Origin: Hyphomicrobiales bacterium
GTDB taxonomy: Bacteria; Pseudomonadota; Alphaproteobacteria; Rhizobiales; Beijerinckiaceae
Direction: 5' to 3'
Length of the DNA stretch: 41,501 nucleotides
Assembly: GCA_947454055.1 (NCBI GenBank)
Contig: CANGIS010000025.1
Coordinates: 1 to 41,501 of the forward strand
Shown here: in pieces, positions 24,316 to 32,956 of the stretch
Layout: each line of letters opens with the position of its first letter
Position numbering within the stretch: position 1 is the stretch's first letter
Notes under the pieces: model-generated
What the model saw: only the letters and a program-made list of their open reading frames with translations
The model's database searches: none
Told to the model about the DNA's origin: nothing
Translations under genes and position numbers: made by a program

Positions 24316-24716
24316 AAGCAGACGTTCTCCTTGGCGGCCATGGCGTGGGCCTTGTGCTGGCCTTGACCCATCCGATCAGCTTTTGGGGCGGCGTTGACCC
24401 GAAAACCGGCATGATTATCGACGCGCGCCATCCCGAGCGCGGACAATCCATCGCCGGCAAGGTTTTGGCGCTCCCCGGCATGATCGGCTCGTCATCCGCC
24501 GCCGCCGTGATGCTGGAGCTCGTGCACGCCGGCCGCGCACCGACCGCCCTTTTAATGCCGGAACCGGACGCTATTTTACTGCTCGGCATTATCGTGGCAC
24601 GCGAAATGGGCTGGGCCGTGCCGCCTGCTTATCGACTAAGTGCCGCGGAGCAACGCCCGCTGCATGGTCAAACCATTTCAATCGCTGAAGATGGGGTGAT
24701 TACGGTTGGCGGTTGA
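24306..24716 (+). CDS. Aconitase-X small (swivel) subunit, DUF126
   Basis: The 136-residue swivelling domain partner of the AcnX catalytic subunit. Typical elements are DVLLGGHGVGLVLALTHPISFWGGVDPKTGMIIDARHP near the N terminus, LPGMIGSSSAAAVMLELVHAGRAP in the middle with the serine-rich substrate loop, and PDAILLLGIIVAREMGW. It starts inside the end of the large-subunit gene, giving strict co-translation, and ends 81 bases before a degenerate BrnT gene. Together the pair should form the active dehydratase. Confidence 0.87.
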   Translation: MALKADVLLGGHGVGLVLALTHPISFWGGVDPKTGMIIDARHPERGQSIAGKVLALPGMIGSSSAAAVMLELVHAGRAPTALLMPEPDAILLLGIIVAREMGWAVPPAYRLSAAEQRPLHGQTISIAEDGVITVGG

Positions 24717-24745
24717 AGTGGCGTTGAGGGGGCGCCACAATTTCC

Positions 24746-24787
24746 GTACACAAAAAAATCATTGCCAGCCATTTATTTTTCGTGTAC
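24746..24787. promoter_or_regulatory. Inverted repeat before BrnTA module 2
   Basis: GTACAC (24746-24751) and GTGTAC (24782-24787) bracket an A-run and a T-run that also pair, so the segment can form a long hairpin. It could terminate the AcnX transcript (run of T at 24776-24780) or serve as the BrnA operator; the sequence does not decide. Confidence 0.45.
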
Positions 24788-24797
24788 TTAAAATACC

Positions 24798-25046
24798 ATA
24801 ATCATCGTTTGGGATGAGAATAAGCGCGAAACCAACCTCACCAAGCATGGTTTGGATTTTGCCGATCTTGAACTTGCCTTTTTCGTCGGCGCAATGGTGG
24901 CTCCGTCCTATGAAGGTCGCTTTGTCGCTATCGGCGAATTTCAAGGCACCACCATCATCGCCGTTGTCTTTGTAGCGCTCGGCAGCGAAGCGATTTCGAT
25001 CATTTCGATGCGTCCGGCGAGCCGCAAGGAAAGGAGCATTCTATGA
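24798..25046 (+). pseudogene. brnT: BrnT-family toxin (module 2) without a canonical start codon
   Basis: The frame IIVWDENKRETNLTKHGLDF ... ISIISMRPASRKERSIL is a full-length BrnT (82 codons), including the C-terminal strand missing from module 1. Where ATG is expected there is ATA (24798-24800), and no ATG, GTG or TTG occurs in frame between the preceding stop and residue 1; the first in-frame TTG and ATG fall inside conserved sequence. A G-to-A change that destroyed initiation is the simplest reading; a rare ATA/ATC start is the alternative. The stop overlaps the BrnA start (ATGA). If untranslated, brnA translation would also lose coupling. Confidence 0.7.
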
Positions 25047-25339
25047 CCCGTAAGCCCATCACTGATCTGGACGAAGCCCTTATCCAAGCAGGTATTGCGT
25101 CTGATCCCGATAATCCCGAATTGACGGACGAACAGCTTGCCTCCGTCAAGCCTTTCGGTGAGGTTTTTCCAAGCCTTGCGGAAGCCATCAAGCGCACCCG
25201 AGGTCGGCCCAAACTGGCCGAGGCAAAGGAAGCTGTCACCCTTCGCCTGTCGCCGAAAACCATCGCCCGCTACAAAGCCATTGGCGGCGCAGACTGGCGC
25301 GACCGGATGAGCAAAATTTTGGAGAAGGCCGGCGGTTGA
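25043..25339 (+). CDS. brnA: BrnA-family antitoxin (module 2)
   Basis: A 98-residue BrnA-type antitoxin. It has the acidic N-terminal part DLDEALIQAGIASDPDNPELTDEQLASVKPFGEVFPSL, then RGRPKLAEAKEAVTLRLSPKTIARYKAIGGADWRDRMSKILEKA, a ribbon-helix-helix type region like those of modules 1 and 3. It overlaps the BrnT frame by 4 bases and carries its own AAGGAAAGGAG ribosome site, so it can be translated even if the toxin cannot. A palindromic repeat follows 25 bases downstream. Confidence 0.84.
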   Translation: MTRKPITDLDEALIQAGIASDPDNPELTDEQLASVKPFGEVFPSLAEAIKRTRGRPKLAEAKEAVTLRLSPKTIARYKAIGGADWRDRMSKILEKAGG

Positions 25340-25364
25340 CGGTTAAAGCAACACAATCTCACTA

Positions 25365-25484
25365 CCGTCATTGCGAGCGCAAGCGAAGCAACCCAGCTGA
25401 TGTGTTTTAAGAATACGCGGTGTCGCCTTCGTGCCCTTCAAATAAGCATCAGCTGGGTTGCTTCACTTTCGTTCGCAGTGACGG
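25365..25484. repeat. Palindromic repeat element, copy 1 (REPIN-like)
   Basis: Two inverted 38-base arms (25365-25402 and 25447-25484) match at 34 of 38 positions and enclose a 44-base loop. The arm begins CCGTCATTGCGAGCG, carries GAAGCAACCCAGCTGATG at its inner end, and nearly matches copy 2 at 35887. The loops of the two copies are unrelated. It lies between brnA and the convergent hydrolase gene. This is a dispersed intergenic palindrome; whether it moves by a REP-type transposase is not shown. Confidence 0.88.
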
Positions 25485-25488
25485 GACA

Positions 25489-26268
25489 TTAAAAAGCGCT
25501 GATCGTGCGCAACAAAACCTCAATATCCTCATCCCGCGATAAACGGTGGTCGCCATCCTTGATCAGAGTCAGTTTGCAATCGCTTAGCGGCAAATGCTCG
25601 ACCAGTTTCAACGCATGGCTCCACGGCACGGCGTCGTCTTTCATGCCTTGCAGGATGTGTAACGGCGCGCCTGGGTTAATCGGGGAATCAAACAGCAGAT
25701 GGGTGCGGCCATCCTCGATAAAGGCCCGCGTGATCGGATAGGGGTCACCATAGGGTGAGGGCTGGTAAAAGGCCCCCTTGGTTAAAATCTCCTGCCGGAT
25801 GGCCTCCGGAAAAGCTTTCCACATCAATTCCTCCGAAAAATCGACTGCTGGCGCAATCAGCACAAGCGCCGAGGGGCCTGAAAGCCCGTAACGTGCGCGC
25901 TCACGAACGGCCAGCAAGGTCAACCACCCGCCCATCGAGGAGCCTACGATCACGGGTTGGGTGCCGCCGAGGCTTTCCCAAACCGCCAAAGAATCCTCGA
26001 GCCAGACGGACAGCGTCATTTCCGAAAAGTCGCCGCCGGTCAGGCCGTGGGCGGAATAATCGAAGCGCATGAAGGGGCGCCCTTCGCGCTCGGCCCAAGC
26101 GTCAATGGCTTCCGCTTTGGTTGAATCCATGTCCGAGCGAAACCCACCAAGCCACAGGATAGGCTGGCCTTTTCCTGACCGATACCGGCAAGCAAGGCGA
26201 TGATTGCCGCCATCCCGATGCGGCATGGCAAGCCATGTAAGCGGGGTTTTTAAATCACGATCCGTCAT
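25489..26268 (-). CDS. Alpha/beta hydrolase (ABHD10-like)
   Basis: A 259-residue alpha/beta hydrolase. The nucleophile elbow is VGSSMGGWL (serine in GSSMG), the acid is in GMKDDAVPW and the histidine in DGDHRLS, so the triad is complete. The early WLGGFRSDMDSTKAEAIDAWAEREGRPFMRFDYSAHGLTGGDF resembles bacterial relatives of ABHD10, an acyl-thioesterase or carboxylesterase. Substrate is unknown. The start at 26268 is chosen over the open frame to 26337 by homology to the usual N terminus. It is divergent from the deaminase gene at 26388 and not obviously part of hydroxyproline metabolism. Confidence 0.85.
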   Translation of the reverse strand: MTDRDLKTPLTWLAMPHRDGGNHRLACRYRSGKGQPILWLGGFRSDMDSTKAEAIDAWAEREGRPFMRFDYSAHGLTGGDFSEMTLSVWLEDSLAVWESLGGTQPVIVGSSMGGWLTLLAVRERARYGLSGPSALVLIAPAVDFSEELMWKAFPEAIRQEILTKGAFYQPSPYGDPYPITRAFIEDGRTHLLFDSPINPGAPLHILQGMKDDAVPWSHALKLVEHLPLSDCKLTLIKDGDHRLSRDEDIEVLLRTISAF

Positions 26269-26387
26269 GGCGAAGGCTCCAAAAGACCTTTGGCTTGAGG
26301 TTAGGTGCCATGCCGAACGCCACCTTTGCCACGCCAAAACTTGATGCTATAGCCGCAGCAGAGAAAATTACAAAAAAGGGTTGAGCA

Positions 26388-27296
26388 ATGGCGCACGCGA
26401 AATGGACTGGCGTATATCCAGCGGTTACGACGAAATTTACGACCGATGACCGGCTTGATATTGCGGAAATGGAGCGCTGCTTCAAACTCCAGACGGATGC
26501 GGGCGTTGATGGCATTATTGTGTGCGGTTCGCTCGGCGAGACGTCTACGCTTGATTTTGACGAGAAAATCGAAGTGCTCAAAACGGCCCTTCGGGTTGCC
26601 AATGGCAAGATTCCGGTGCTGCTGACCGTGGTGGAAGGCTCCACCCGCCGCGCGCAAGCGCTGGCCGAAGCAGGCGCCAAAGCGGGCGCGCAGGGCTTTA
26701 TGATTTTGCCCGGCATCCCTTATAAATCCGAACCGCACGAGACGATGGCCCATTACCGCGGCGTGGCCAAAGCGGGCCAATTGCCGGTGATGATCTACAA
26801 TAACCCTGTCGCCTATGGCGTTGATCTGACTCCTGAAATGCTGGTTGATCTCGCCGCCGATCCGCTGTTTGCGGCTGTGAAAGAATCGTCCGACGATATT
26901 CGCCGCATCACCCGCATCTTCAATTTGATGGGCGACAAGATGCAGGTCTTCACCGGTGTCGACAATCTGGCCTTGGAAAGCCTCGCCATGGGCGCCCATG
27001 GCTGGGTCGCTGGCCTTGTCTGCGCCTTCCCCGATGAGACGGTTGCGATCTGGAAATTGCAGCAGGCCGGACGGATGGAAGAGGCGCTCAAGATTTATCG
27101 CTGGTTCCAGCCTTTGCTCGATCTCGATGTCTCGGCGCGCCTTGTGCAGAACATCAAGCTCGTCGAAGCCCTCGTTACCGGCACCAATGACCGCTGCCGC
27201 GCGCCGCGCATTGCGCTTTCAGGCAGCGAACGCACGCGGATTGAGGGGATTGTCCAGAAGGCGCTGGCGGTTCGCCCTGCCCTTCCTAAACTCTGA
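26388..27296 (+). CDS. DapA-family lyase, probable 1-pyrroline-4-hydroxy-2-carboxylate deaminase
   Basis: A 302-residue TIM-barrel of the DHDPS/N-acetylneuraminate lyase family. The Schiff-base lysine is K165 in FAAVKESSDD; CGSLGETSTLD and MIYNNPVAYGVDL (with the conserved tyrosine) are typical. In the hydroxyproline pathway this family includes HypD, which deaminates and dehydrates pyrroline-4-hydroxy-2-carboxylate to 2-oxoglutarate semialdehyde. Its neighbours, a D-amino-acid dehydrogenase (14 bases downstream) and a 4-hydroxyproline epimerase, make that assignment likely. Sequence alone would only allow the family name. The next enzyme, oxoglutarate semialdehyde dehydrogenase, is not in the window. 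Confidence 0.84.
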   Translation: MAHAKWTGVYPAVTTKFTTDDRLDIAEMERCFKLQTDAGVDGIIVCGSLGETSTLDFDEKIEVLKTALRVANGKIPVLLTVVEGSTRRAQALAEAGAKAGAQGFMILPGIPYKSEPHETMAHYRGVAKAGQLPVMIYNNPVAYGVDLTPEMLVDLAADPLFAAVKESSDDIRRITRIFNLMGDKMQVFTGVDNLALESLAMGAHGWVAGLVCAFPDETVAIWKLQQAGRMEEALKIYRWFQPLLDLDVSARLVQNIKLVEALVTGTNDRCRAPRIALSGSERTRIEGIVQKALAVRPALPKL

Positions 27297-27310
27297 TCGG
27301 CTTCGAGCGG

Positions 27311-28543
27311 ATGAAAATCGCCGTTCTTGGAGCGGGACTTGTCGGGTTGGCGAGCGCCCATGCGCTCGCCGATGAGGGGCATTCGGTTCTGATCATTGAT
27401 CGGGAGGGACCGGCAGCAGGTGCCTCGCGCGGCAATGCGGGATGGCTGGCGCATACGGATATTGATCCGATTGCCCACCCCAAAATGCTCCGTCAGGTGC
27501 CGAAATTCCTGTCGGATCCGCTCGGCCCCCTGGCCATCCGGCGCGAGTACCTGCTACCCATCCTGCCTTGGCTGGCGAGACTCCTGATTGCGTCGCACCC
27601 TGCCAATCTGGCGCGCTCGATTGAGGCGCTGATTGCTCTCCAGCGCCTCGCTATGCCAGCTTGGGCGCAGCTTTCGGCGCGGCTGGGCATGGAGAAAATG
27701 ATGCACCGGAACGGCGGCTTGTTCGCTTTCGAGACGCATGACGCGTTTCGCGAAGCTTTGCCGCATTTCAAGCGACAGGAAGCCGCAGGCATCCGCGTTG
27801 AATATCTGGATGGCCCGGAAGTTCGGAGGATGGAGCCGGCCCTGAGCGACGCGATTGCAGGGGCAGCCTTTTTTCCCGATGCAGGCCATGTCTCCGATCC
27901 CTATCTCGTGACCATGGCGCTTTATGAGGCTGCGCGCGCCCGGAACATCGACTTTCTACAGGCGAGCGTGAATGCCATTGATCTGGACCGCGGCGTCACC
28001 CTCCGCTTCGACGGGCGCGATCCAATGGTGGTTGATCGTGCCGTGATTGCGATGGGCGCGTGGTCCAAGCCGATTGCCGCCAGTGTTGGCGACCCGGTGC
28101 CGCTGGACACCGAGCGGGGCTATAACATCTCGTTTCCCGGCTCGACGCGCTATATTTACCGTCCCATCTCGTTTCAAGGCTCGGGCTTTGTCGCGACCCC
28201 GCTGGATACCGGTTTGCGTCTTGGCGGCGCCGTTGAACTGGCCGGCCTCAAGCTGCCGCCCAACCATGCACGCACCCGGGCGATCTATAAGAAGGCTGAA
28301 CGATTCATCCGCGATCTGCCGAGCTTCGATCAAGGCACGGTGTGGATGGGCTTTCGTCCGTCCATCCCCGATTCCCTGCCCGTTATCGGCTATTCGACCC
28401 GCTCGCCCCATGTGGTGCATGCCTTTGGGCACGGCCATTACGGGCTGACGCAATCCGCTGCGACCGGACAGATCGTCGCCGACCTGATCGCCGGACGCCA
28501 GCCCCCGATCGACCTCAGCCGATTTAGTCCGCAGAGATTTTGA
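27311..28543 (+). CDS. FAD-dependent D-amino-acid dehydrogenase, probable cis-4-hydroxy-D-proline dehydrogenase
   Basis: A 410-residue DadA-like flavoprotein with the N-terminal Rossmann motif GAGLVGLASAHALADEGHSVLIIDRE, then GASRGNAGWLAH, and the C-terminal substrate-domain motif MGFRPSIPDSLPVIG and HAFGHGHYGLTQSAATGQIVADLI. In this setting it should oxidise cis-4-hydroxy-D-proline (product of the epimerase) to pyrroline-4-hydroxy-2-carboxylate, the substrate of the lyase encoded just upstream. It is tightly coupled to that gene (14 bases). A second DadA-like gene at 37059-38306 is a paralogue. Confidence 0.84.
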   Translation: MKIAVLGAGLVGLASAHALADEGHSVLIIDREGPAAGASRGNAGWLAHTDIDPIAHPKMLRQVPKFLSDPLGPLAIRREYLLPILPWLARLLIASHPANLARSIEALIALQRLAMPAWAQLSARLGMEKMMHRNGGLFAFETHDAFREALPHFKRQEAAGIRVEYLDGPEVRRMEPALSDAIAGAAFFPDAGHVSDPYLVTMALYEAARARNIDFLQASVNAIDLDRGVTLRFDGRDPMVVDRAVIAMGAWSKPIAASVGDPVPLDTERGYNISFPGSTRYIYRPISFQGSGFVATPLDTGLRLGGAVELAGLKLPPNHARTRAIYKKAERFIRDLPSFDQGTVWMGFRPSIPDSLPVIGYSTRSPHVVHAFGHGHYGLTQSAATGQIVADLIAGRQPPIDLSRFSPQRF

Positions 28544-28577
28544 TTGATAAATCAAGAAGATACATGACTATCCGGAC

Positions 28578-28609
28578 TCTGATTCAGAACATCAACACCT
28601 TGAATCAGA
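28578..28609. promoter_or_regulatory. Inverted repeat TCTGATTCA-N14-TGAATCAGA
   Basis: Perfect 9-bp arms at 28578-28586 and 28601-28609 in the 124-base gap before the epimerase gene. Operator or hairpin are both possible. The left arm plus one base (TCTGATTCAG) recurs at 41411-41420 inside another inverted repeat. Confidence 0.5.
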
Positions 28610-28667
28610 ATATGAGGACGAACCACCCACCGCCTGAATCCATCTTGCAAGGGATACGAGGAAGACC

Positions 28668-29687
28668 ATGGCAACCCACACTTTTTTCTGCGTTGACGGC
28701 CACACCTGCGGCAACCCTGTCCGCCTTGTGGCAGGTGGCGGCCCCAATCTGGTTGGCGCCAATATGGTCGAGAAACGGGCGCATTTTTTAGCGGAATATG
28801 ACTGGATCCGCACCGGCCTGATGTTCGAGCCGCGCGGCCATGACATGATGTCGGGTGCCATCCTTTATCCGCCAACGCGGCCGGATTGCGATATTGCTTT
28901 TCTGTTCATCGAGACGTCGGGCTGCCTGCCGATGTGCGGCCACGGCACCATCGGCACTGTGACGATGGCGTTGGAGCGCGGGCTCGTCTCTCCCCGCGAA
29001 CCTGGCCGGTTGATGATCGACACGCCAGCCGGTGTGGTCGAGGCGCGCTATCAGATGAAAGACGGCTTTGTCGACAGCGTTCGAATTACCAATATCGCGT
29101 CATTCCTGCACTCGACCGGCATTTCAGCCGAGGTCGAAGGCCTTGGCACGATCACGGCCGATGTGGCCTATGGCGGCAATTTCTACGCAATCATCGAGCC
29201 GCAAGCCAATTTTCAAGGGCTTGAGCACGTCAACCCTTCCGACATTCTGCGCTGGAGCCCCAAGGTGCGCGAAGCGTTCCGCGCCAAATATACCTTCGTT
29301 CATCCGGAAAATCCGGCAATCAACGGGCTGTCGCATGTGTTGTGGACGGGCACGCCGACGCATCCCGAAGCGCATGCCAAGAATGCTGTCTTCTACGGCG
29401 ATAAGGCGATCGACCGCTCGCCCTGCGGCACCGGCACCTCTTCGCGCATGGCGCAATGGGCAGCACTGGGCAAACTCAAGGTCGGCGACGATTTTGTCCA
29501 TGAAAGCATTATCGGAACGTTGTTTCGCGGCAGGGTTGAGCGCGCCACCAAGGTTGGTACATACGACGCCATCATCCCGTCCATTGAAGGCTGGGCGCGC
29601 ATGACCGGATATAACACCATCTTCATCGACGACCGCGACCCTTTGGCACATGGTTTTCAGGTGAAGGATGCAGCGACTGCTCGATAA
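28668..29687 (+). CDS. 4-hydroxyproline 2-epimerase (proline racemase family)
   Basis: Cofactor-independent epimerase that interconverts trans-4-hydroxy-L-proline and cis-4-hydroxy-D-proline. Both catalytic cysteines are present: C90 in LPMCGHGTIGTVT and C253 in DRSPCGTGTSSRMAQ. This separates it from trans-3-hydroxyproline dehydratase, where the second cysteine is replaced. The 339-residue length and the FCVDGHTCGNPVRLVAGGGP N terminus are typical. Separated by 124 bases from the dehydrogenase gene, with an inverted repeat between, so it may have its own promoter. First enzyme of the hydroxyproline pathway encoded at 26388-29687. Confidence 0.92.
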   Translation: MATHTFFCVDGHTCGNPVRLVAGGGPNLVGANMVEKRAHFLAEYDWIRTGLMFEPRGHDMMSGAILYPPTRPDCDIAFLFIETSGCLPMCGHGTIGTVTMALERGLVSPREPGRLMIDTPAGVVEARYQMKDGFVDSVRITNIASFLHSTGISAEVEGLGTITADVAYGGNFYAIIEPQANFQGLEHVNPSDILRWSPKVREAFRAKYTFVHPENPAINGLSHVLWTGTPTHPEAHAKNAVFYGDKAIDRSPCGTGTSSRMAQWAALGKLKVGDDFVHESIIGTLFRGRVERATKVGTYDAIIPSIEGWARMTGYNTIFIDDRDPLAHGFQVKDAATAR

Positions 29688-29830
29688 TGTCGCAAAAACT
29701 TCAAATTTGCACAAAAATTCTCGTGAAATAAGGCTTTCGAGTTGCATGTTCTGACTGGCGGACCGGCGATTGATCGGCTACTGGTTTTTTCGAGCGTAAG
29801 TAAAAGCGCCATGGGGACAGGGTTCTAGGG

Positions 29831-30754
29831 ATGAATTATTTTATTCAGCAACTGATCAACGGGATCACGCTCGGGTCGATTTACGGCCTGATCGCGATTG
29901 GTTACACGATGGTCTATGGCATCATCGGCATGATCAACTTCGCCCATGGCGACGTGTTTATGGTGGGAGCATTCGTCTCCTTGATCACGATCATCATCTT
30001 TGGCATCACCGGCACCTCGAGCGTCGCGGTCGGGATCGGCGTGCTGATTTTGGTGGCCGCCATTTCCATGGTGATCGCCGGCATTTATGGCTGGACGATC
30101 GAGCGGCTGGCCTACCGGCCCTTGCGCGGCTCCTTCCGCCTTGCTCCGTTGATCACCGCCATCGGCGTATCGATTTTTCTGCAAAATTTTATTCAAGCCA
30201 CACAAGGCGCCCGCGTGAAGCCCTTGCAGGCGATCATCTCCGGCGGATTCACCATTCTGGAGGGCAATGATTTCGTTGTCCGCGTCACCTATATGCAGAT
30301 CCTGATCGTGGTGCTGACCTTCCTGCTGATGACGGGCTTCACCTATCTCATCTCGAAGACGTCGCTCGGCCGCGCGCAACGCGCCTGCGAGCAGGACATG
30401 AAAATGGCGATGCTGCTCGGCATCGATGTGAACACCACGATTTCGACGACCTTTGTGATCGGCGCGGCCCTGGCCGCGGTCGCGGGGCTGATGTATCTGC
30501 TCTATTATGGCGTGATCGATTTCTATATCGGGTTCTCGGCTGGCATTAAGGCCTTCACCGCCGCGGTTCTGGGGGGCGTGGGCTCCTTGCCCGGCGCGAT
30601 GCTTGGCGGTCTGGTGATTGGCCTGATCGAGGTCTTCTTCGCCGCCTATTTCTCTTCCGAATACAAGGATGTGGCGGCGTTCTCGATGCTGATCGTCGTT
30701 CTCATCTTCATGCCGCAGGGACTGCTCGGACGTCCCGAAATCGAGAAGGTCTGA
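29831..30754 (+). CDS. livH: Branched-chain-type ABC importer permease LivH
   Basis: Inner-membrane permease of a HAAT-family amino-acid importer, 307 residues, with multiple hydrophobic segments. Family marks are NYFIQQLINGITLGSIYGLIAIGYTMVYGIIGMINFAHGD at the N terminus, TSLGRAQRACEQDMKMAMLLGIDVN for ATPase contact, and GGVGSLPGAMLGGLVIG near the end. It starts the livHMGF-K cluster; 143 bases separate it from the epimerase gene. Substrate may be branched-chain amino acids, or proline or hydroxyproline given the neighbours. Confidence 0.93.
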   Translation: MNYFIQQLINGITLGSIYGLIAIGYTMVYGIIGMINFAHGDVFMVGAFVSLITIIIFGITGTSSVAVGIGVLILVAAISMVIAGIYGWTIERLAYRPLRGSFRLAPLITAIGVSIFLQNFIQATQGARVKPLQAIISGGFTILEGNDFVVRVTYMQILIVVLTFLLMTGFTYLISKTSLGRAQRACEQDMKMAMLLGIDVNTTISTTFVIGAALAAVAGLMYLLYYGVIDFYIGFSAGIKAFTAAVLGGVGSLPGAMLGGLVIGLIEVFFAAYFSSEYKDVAAFSMLIVVLIFMPQGLLGRPEIEKV

Positions 30755-30757
30755 GCC

Positions 30758-32113
30758 ATGTCCTCACAGCTTCCAACCCTGCCCGCCCTATTGCCGATGC
30801 TGAAGCGTTCGGCGATTGCGACGATCATTGCCTTCTTCCTGTTTCTGCCGACATTGGGCATCAAGACGGCTGCCTCCGGCGGTGTCGACGGATTGTTTCT
30901 GCAATATCGTTGGTCTGGTTTGGCGATTGCCTGCGGTTTGATCTTTGTCGCCCGCATGGCGATGGAGATTTTTGGCAAAAAGCAGGACGGCACAAGCAAG
31001 CCAGCCGCAGCACCTTCCGCCTTGGTGCGCTTTTTTGGCTCGGCGAAAATCGCCAAAACCGTTGGCCCCGTGCTGCTGGTTTTCGCGATTGTCTTTCCTT
31101 TCCTGCCCTTCTCGGATCGCTATATCCTCGATCTCGGCATTTTGATCATCACCTATGTCATGCTTGGCTGGGGATTGCAGATCGTGGTGGGCCTCGCGGG
31201 CTTGCTGGATCTGGGTTATGTCGCCTTCTACGCGGTGGGTGCCTATTCCTACGCGTTGCTTTCGATCCATTTCGGCTTCGGGTTCTGGATGTGCCTGCCA
31301 CTGGCCGGCTTATTGGCCGCGACCTGGGGCGTGATTTTAGGCTTTCCGGTGCTGCGCCTTCGTGGCGACTATCTGGCCATCGTGACGCTGGCCTTCGGTG
31401 AAATCATCCGCGTCGTGTTGCTCAACTGGCGCGGCTTCACCGGCGGCTCGAACGGGCTTTCGAGCATTCCGCGGCCGTCCTTTTTCGGCCTTCCGTTCAA
31501 TCAGGAACCGGGCGGCTTTGCAGCCACTTTCGGGCTTGAATATTCAAGCATGCAGCGCATCGTATTTCTCTATTTCCTGATTTTGGCGCTGGCGATTTTC
31601 ACCTTCTTCGTTACCGGTCGCCTGCGTCGTTTGCCGATCGGGCGCGCCTGGGAAGCCTTGCGCGAGGACGAGATTGCCTGCCGCTCGCTGGGCATCAACA
31701 CGGTCAACACCAAGCTCTCGGCCTTTGCGATTGGCGCCATGTTTGGTGGCTTTGCCGGCTCTTTCTTTGCCGCCAAACAAGCCTTTGTGAGCCCTGAATC
31801 GTTCAACTTCATGGAATCAGCCACCATTCTGGCGATTGTCGTCCTCGGCGGCATGTCGAGCCAGCTTGGCGTTGTATTCTCGGCGATTGCGATGGTGGGC
31901 GGGGTGGAACTGCTGCGCCAGTTGCAGTTCCTCAAGGTGATCTTTGGACCGGATTTCGACCCGAGCCAGCTTCGCCTCTTGTTGTTCGGGCTTGCCATGG
32001 TGTTGATGATGTTGTGGCGACCGCGCGGCCTTGTGTCGACACGAACGCCGACGGTTTTCTTGAAAGACGAAAAAACGGTTTCAGCTGCCATGATTTCACA
32101 GGGGCGCGGATAA
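30758..32113 (+). CDS. livM: Branched-chain-type ABC importer permease LivM
   Basis: Second permease of the importer, 451 residues, longer than many LivM because of an N-terminal extension with an extra hydrophobic segment and a polar linker (about residues 1-110). The core has LGWGLQIVVGLAGLLDLGYVAFYAVGAYSYALL, the EAA-like IGRAWEALREDEIACRSLGIN loop, and VVLGGMSSQLGVVFSAIAM. It begins 3 bases after livH and ends 1 base before livG, so translation is coupled throughout. Confidence 0.92.
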   Translation: MSSQLPTLPALLPMLKRSAIATIIAFFLFLPTLGIKTAASGGVDGLFLQYRWSGLAIACGLIFVARMAMEIFGKKQDGTSKPAAAPSALVRFFGSAKIAKTVGPVLLVFAIVFPFLPFSDRYILDLGILIITYVMLGWGLQIVVGLAGLLDLGYVAFYAVGAYSYALLSIHFGFGFWMCLPLAGLLAATWGVILGFPVLRLRGDYLAIVTLAFGEIIRVVLLNWRGFTGGSNGLSSIPRPSFFGLPFNQEPGGFAATFGLEYSSMQRIVFLYFLILALAIFTFFVTGRLRRLPIGRAWEALREDEIACRSLGINTVNTKLSAFAIGAMFGGFAGSFFAAKQAFVSPESFNFMESATILAIVVLGGMSSQLGVVFSAIAMVGGVELLRQLQFLKVIFGPDFDPSQLRLLLFGLAMVLMMLWRPRGLVSTRTPTVFLKDEKTVSAAMISQGRG

Positions 32114-32114
32114 G

Positions 32115-32915
32115 ATGTCTCAACCCTTGCTTGCTGTTAACCAGCTCACCATGCGCTTCGGCGGCCTGACGGCTGTCGACGCTGTATCCTTCGACGTTCA
32201 CCGCGAGCACATCACGGCGGTTATCGGTCCCAATGGCGCCGGTAAAACCACCGCGTTCAACTGCATCACGGGCTTTTACAAGCCGACGGAGGGTCAGATT
32301 GTGCTGACCCACGCCGATGATCGCCAATTCGAACTCGAACAGATGGAAGATTTCCGGATCTCGCAAACCGCGAAAGTCGCCCGCACCTTCCAGAACATCA
32401 GGTTGTTCGGCGGCATGACGGTGCTCGAAAATCTGATGATCGCCCAGCACAACCATCTGATGAAGGCGTCGCTCTATACACTGGCCGGCATCTTCAACAT
32501 GCCTTCCTACCAACGCGCGCAGAAAGCGGCGAAGGAAAAGGCTCAGTTCTGGATGGATCGCATCGGGATTACCGATCGCGCCGATGATCCGGCCGCGGCG
32601 TTGCCCTATGGCGATCAGAGGCGCTTGGAAATTGCGCGCGCGATGTGCACCGATCCTGTTCTGCTGTGCCTCGACGAGCCGGCAGCCGGTCTCAATCCGC
32701 GGGAATCGGAAGAGTTGAACGCACTTCTCCGCTCGATCCGTGACACGAACAATGTCGGTGTTCTCCTGATCGAGCACGATATGAGCGTGGTCATGGAAAT
32801 TTCGGACCATGTGATCGTATTGGATTATGGCCGGAAGATTTCCGACGGAACGGCCACGCAAGTGCGCAATGATCCGGCCGTCATCAAGGCCTATCTCGGC
32901 GTCGTCGAAGACTAA
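32115..32915 (+). CDS. livG: Branched-chain-type ABC importer ATPase LivG
   Basis: A 266-residue ATPase subunit. Walker A is GPNGAGKTT near residue 38; the LivG-type signature reads LPYGDQRRLEIARA in place of canonical LSGGQ; Walker B is VLLCLDEPAAGLNP; the switch histidine is in LIEHDMSVVMEI. It begins immediately after livM. An extra loop (TLAGIFNMPSYQRAQKAAKEKA) is normal for LivG. Confidence 0.94.
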   Translation: MSQPLLAVNQLTMRFGGLTAVDAVSFDVHREHITAVIGPNGAGKTTAFNCITGFYKPTEGQIVLTHADDRQFELEQMEDFRISQTAKVARTFQNIRLFGGMTVLENLMIAQHNHLMKASLYTLAGIFNMPSYQRAQKAAKEKAQFWMDRIGITDRADDPAAALPYGDQRRLEIARAMCTDPVLLCLDEPAAGLNPRESEELNALLRSIRDTNNVGVLLIEHDMSVVMEISDHVIVLDYGRKISDGTATQVRNDPAVIKAYLGVVED

Positions 32916-32956
32916 ATGCGTAAGATAACCAAGTTTAGAACTGGGAAGCGGTACTC

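Noticed and set aside
31932-32861. Minus-strand open frame of about 309 codons across livM and livG
   Set aside because: Spans the junction of two certain genes in antisense and shows no family motifs.
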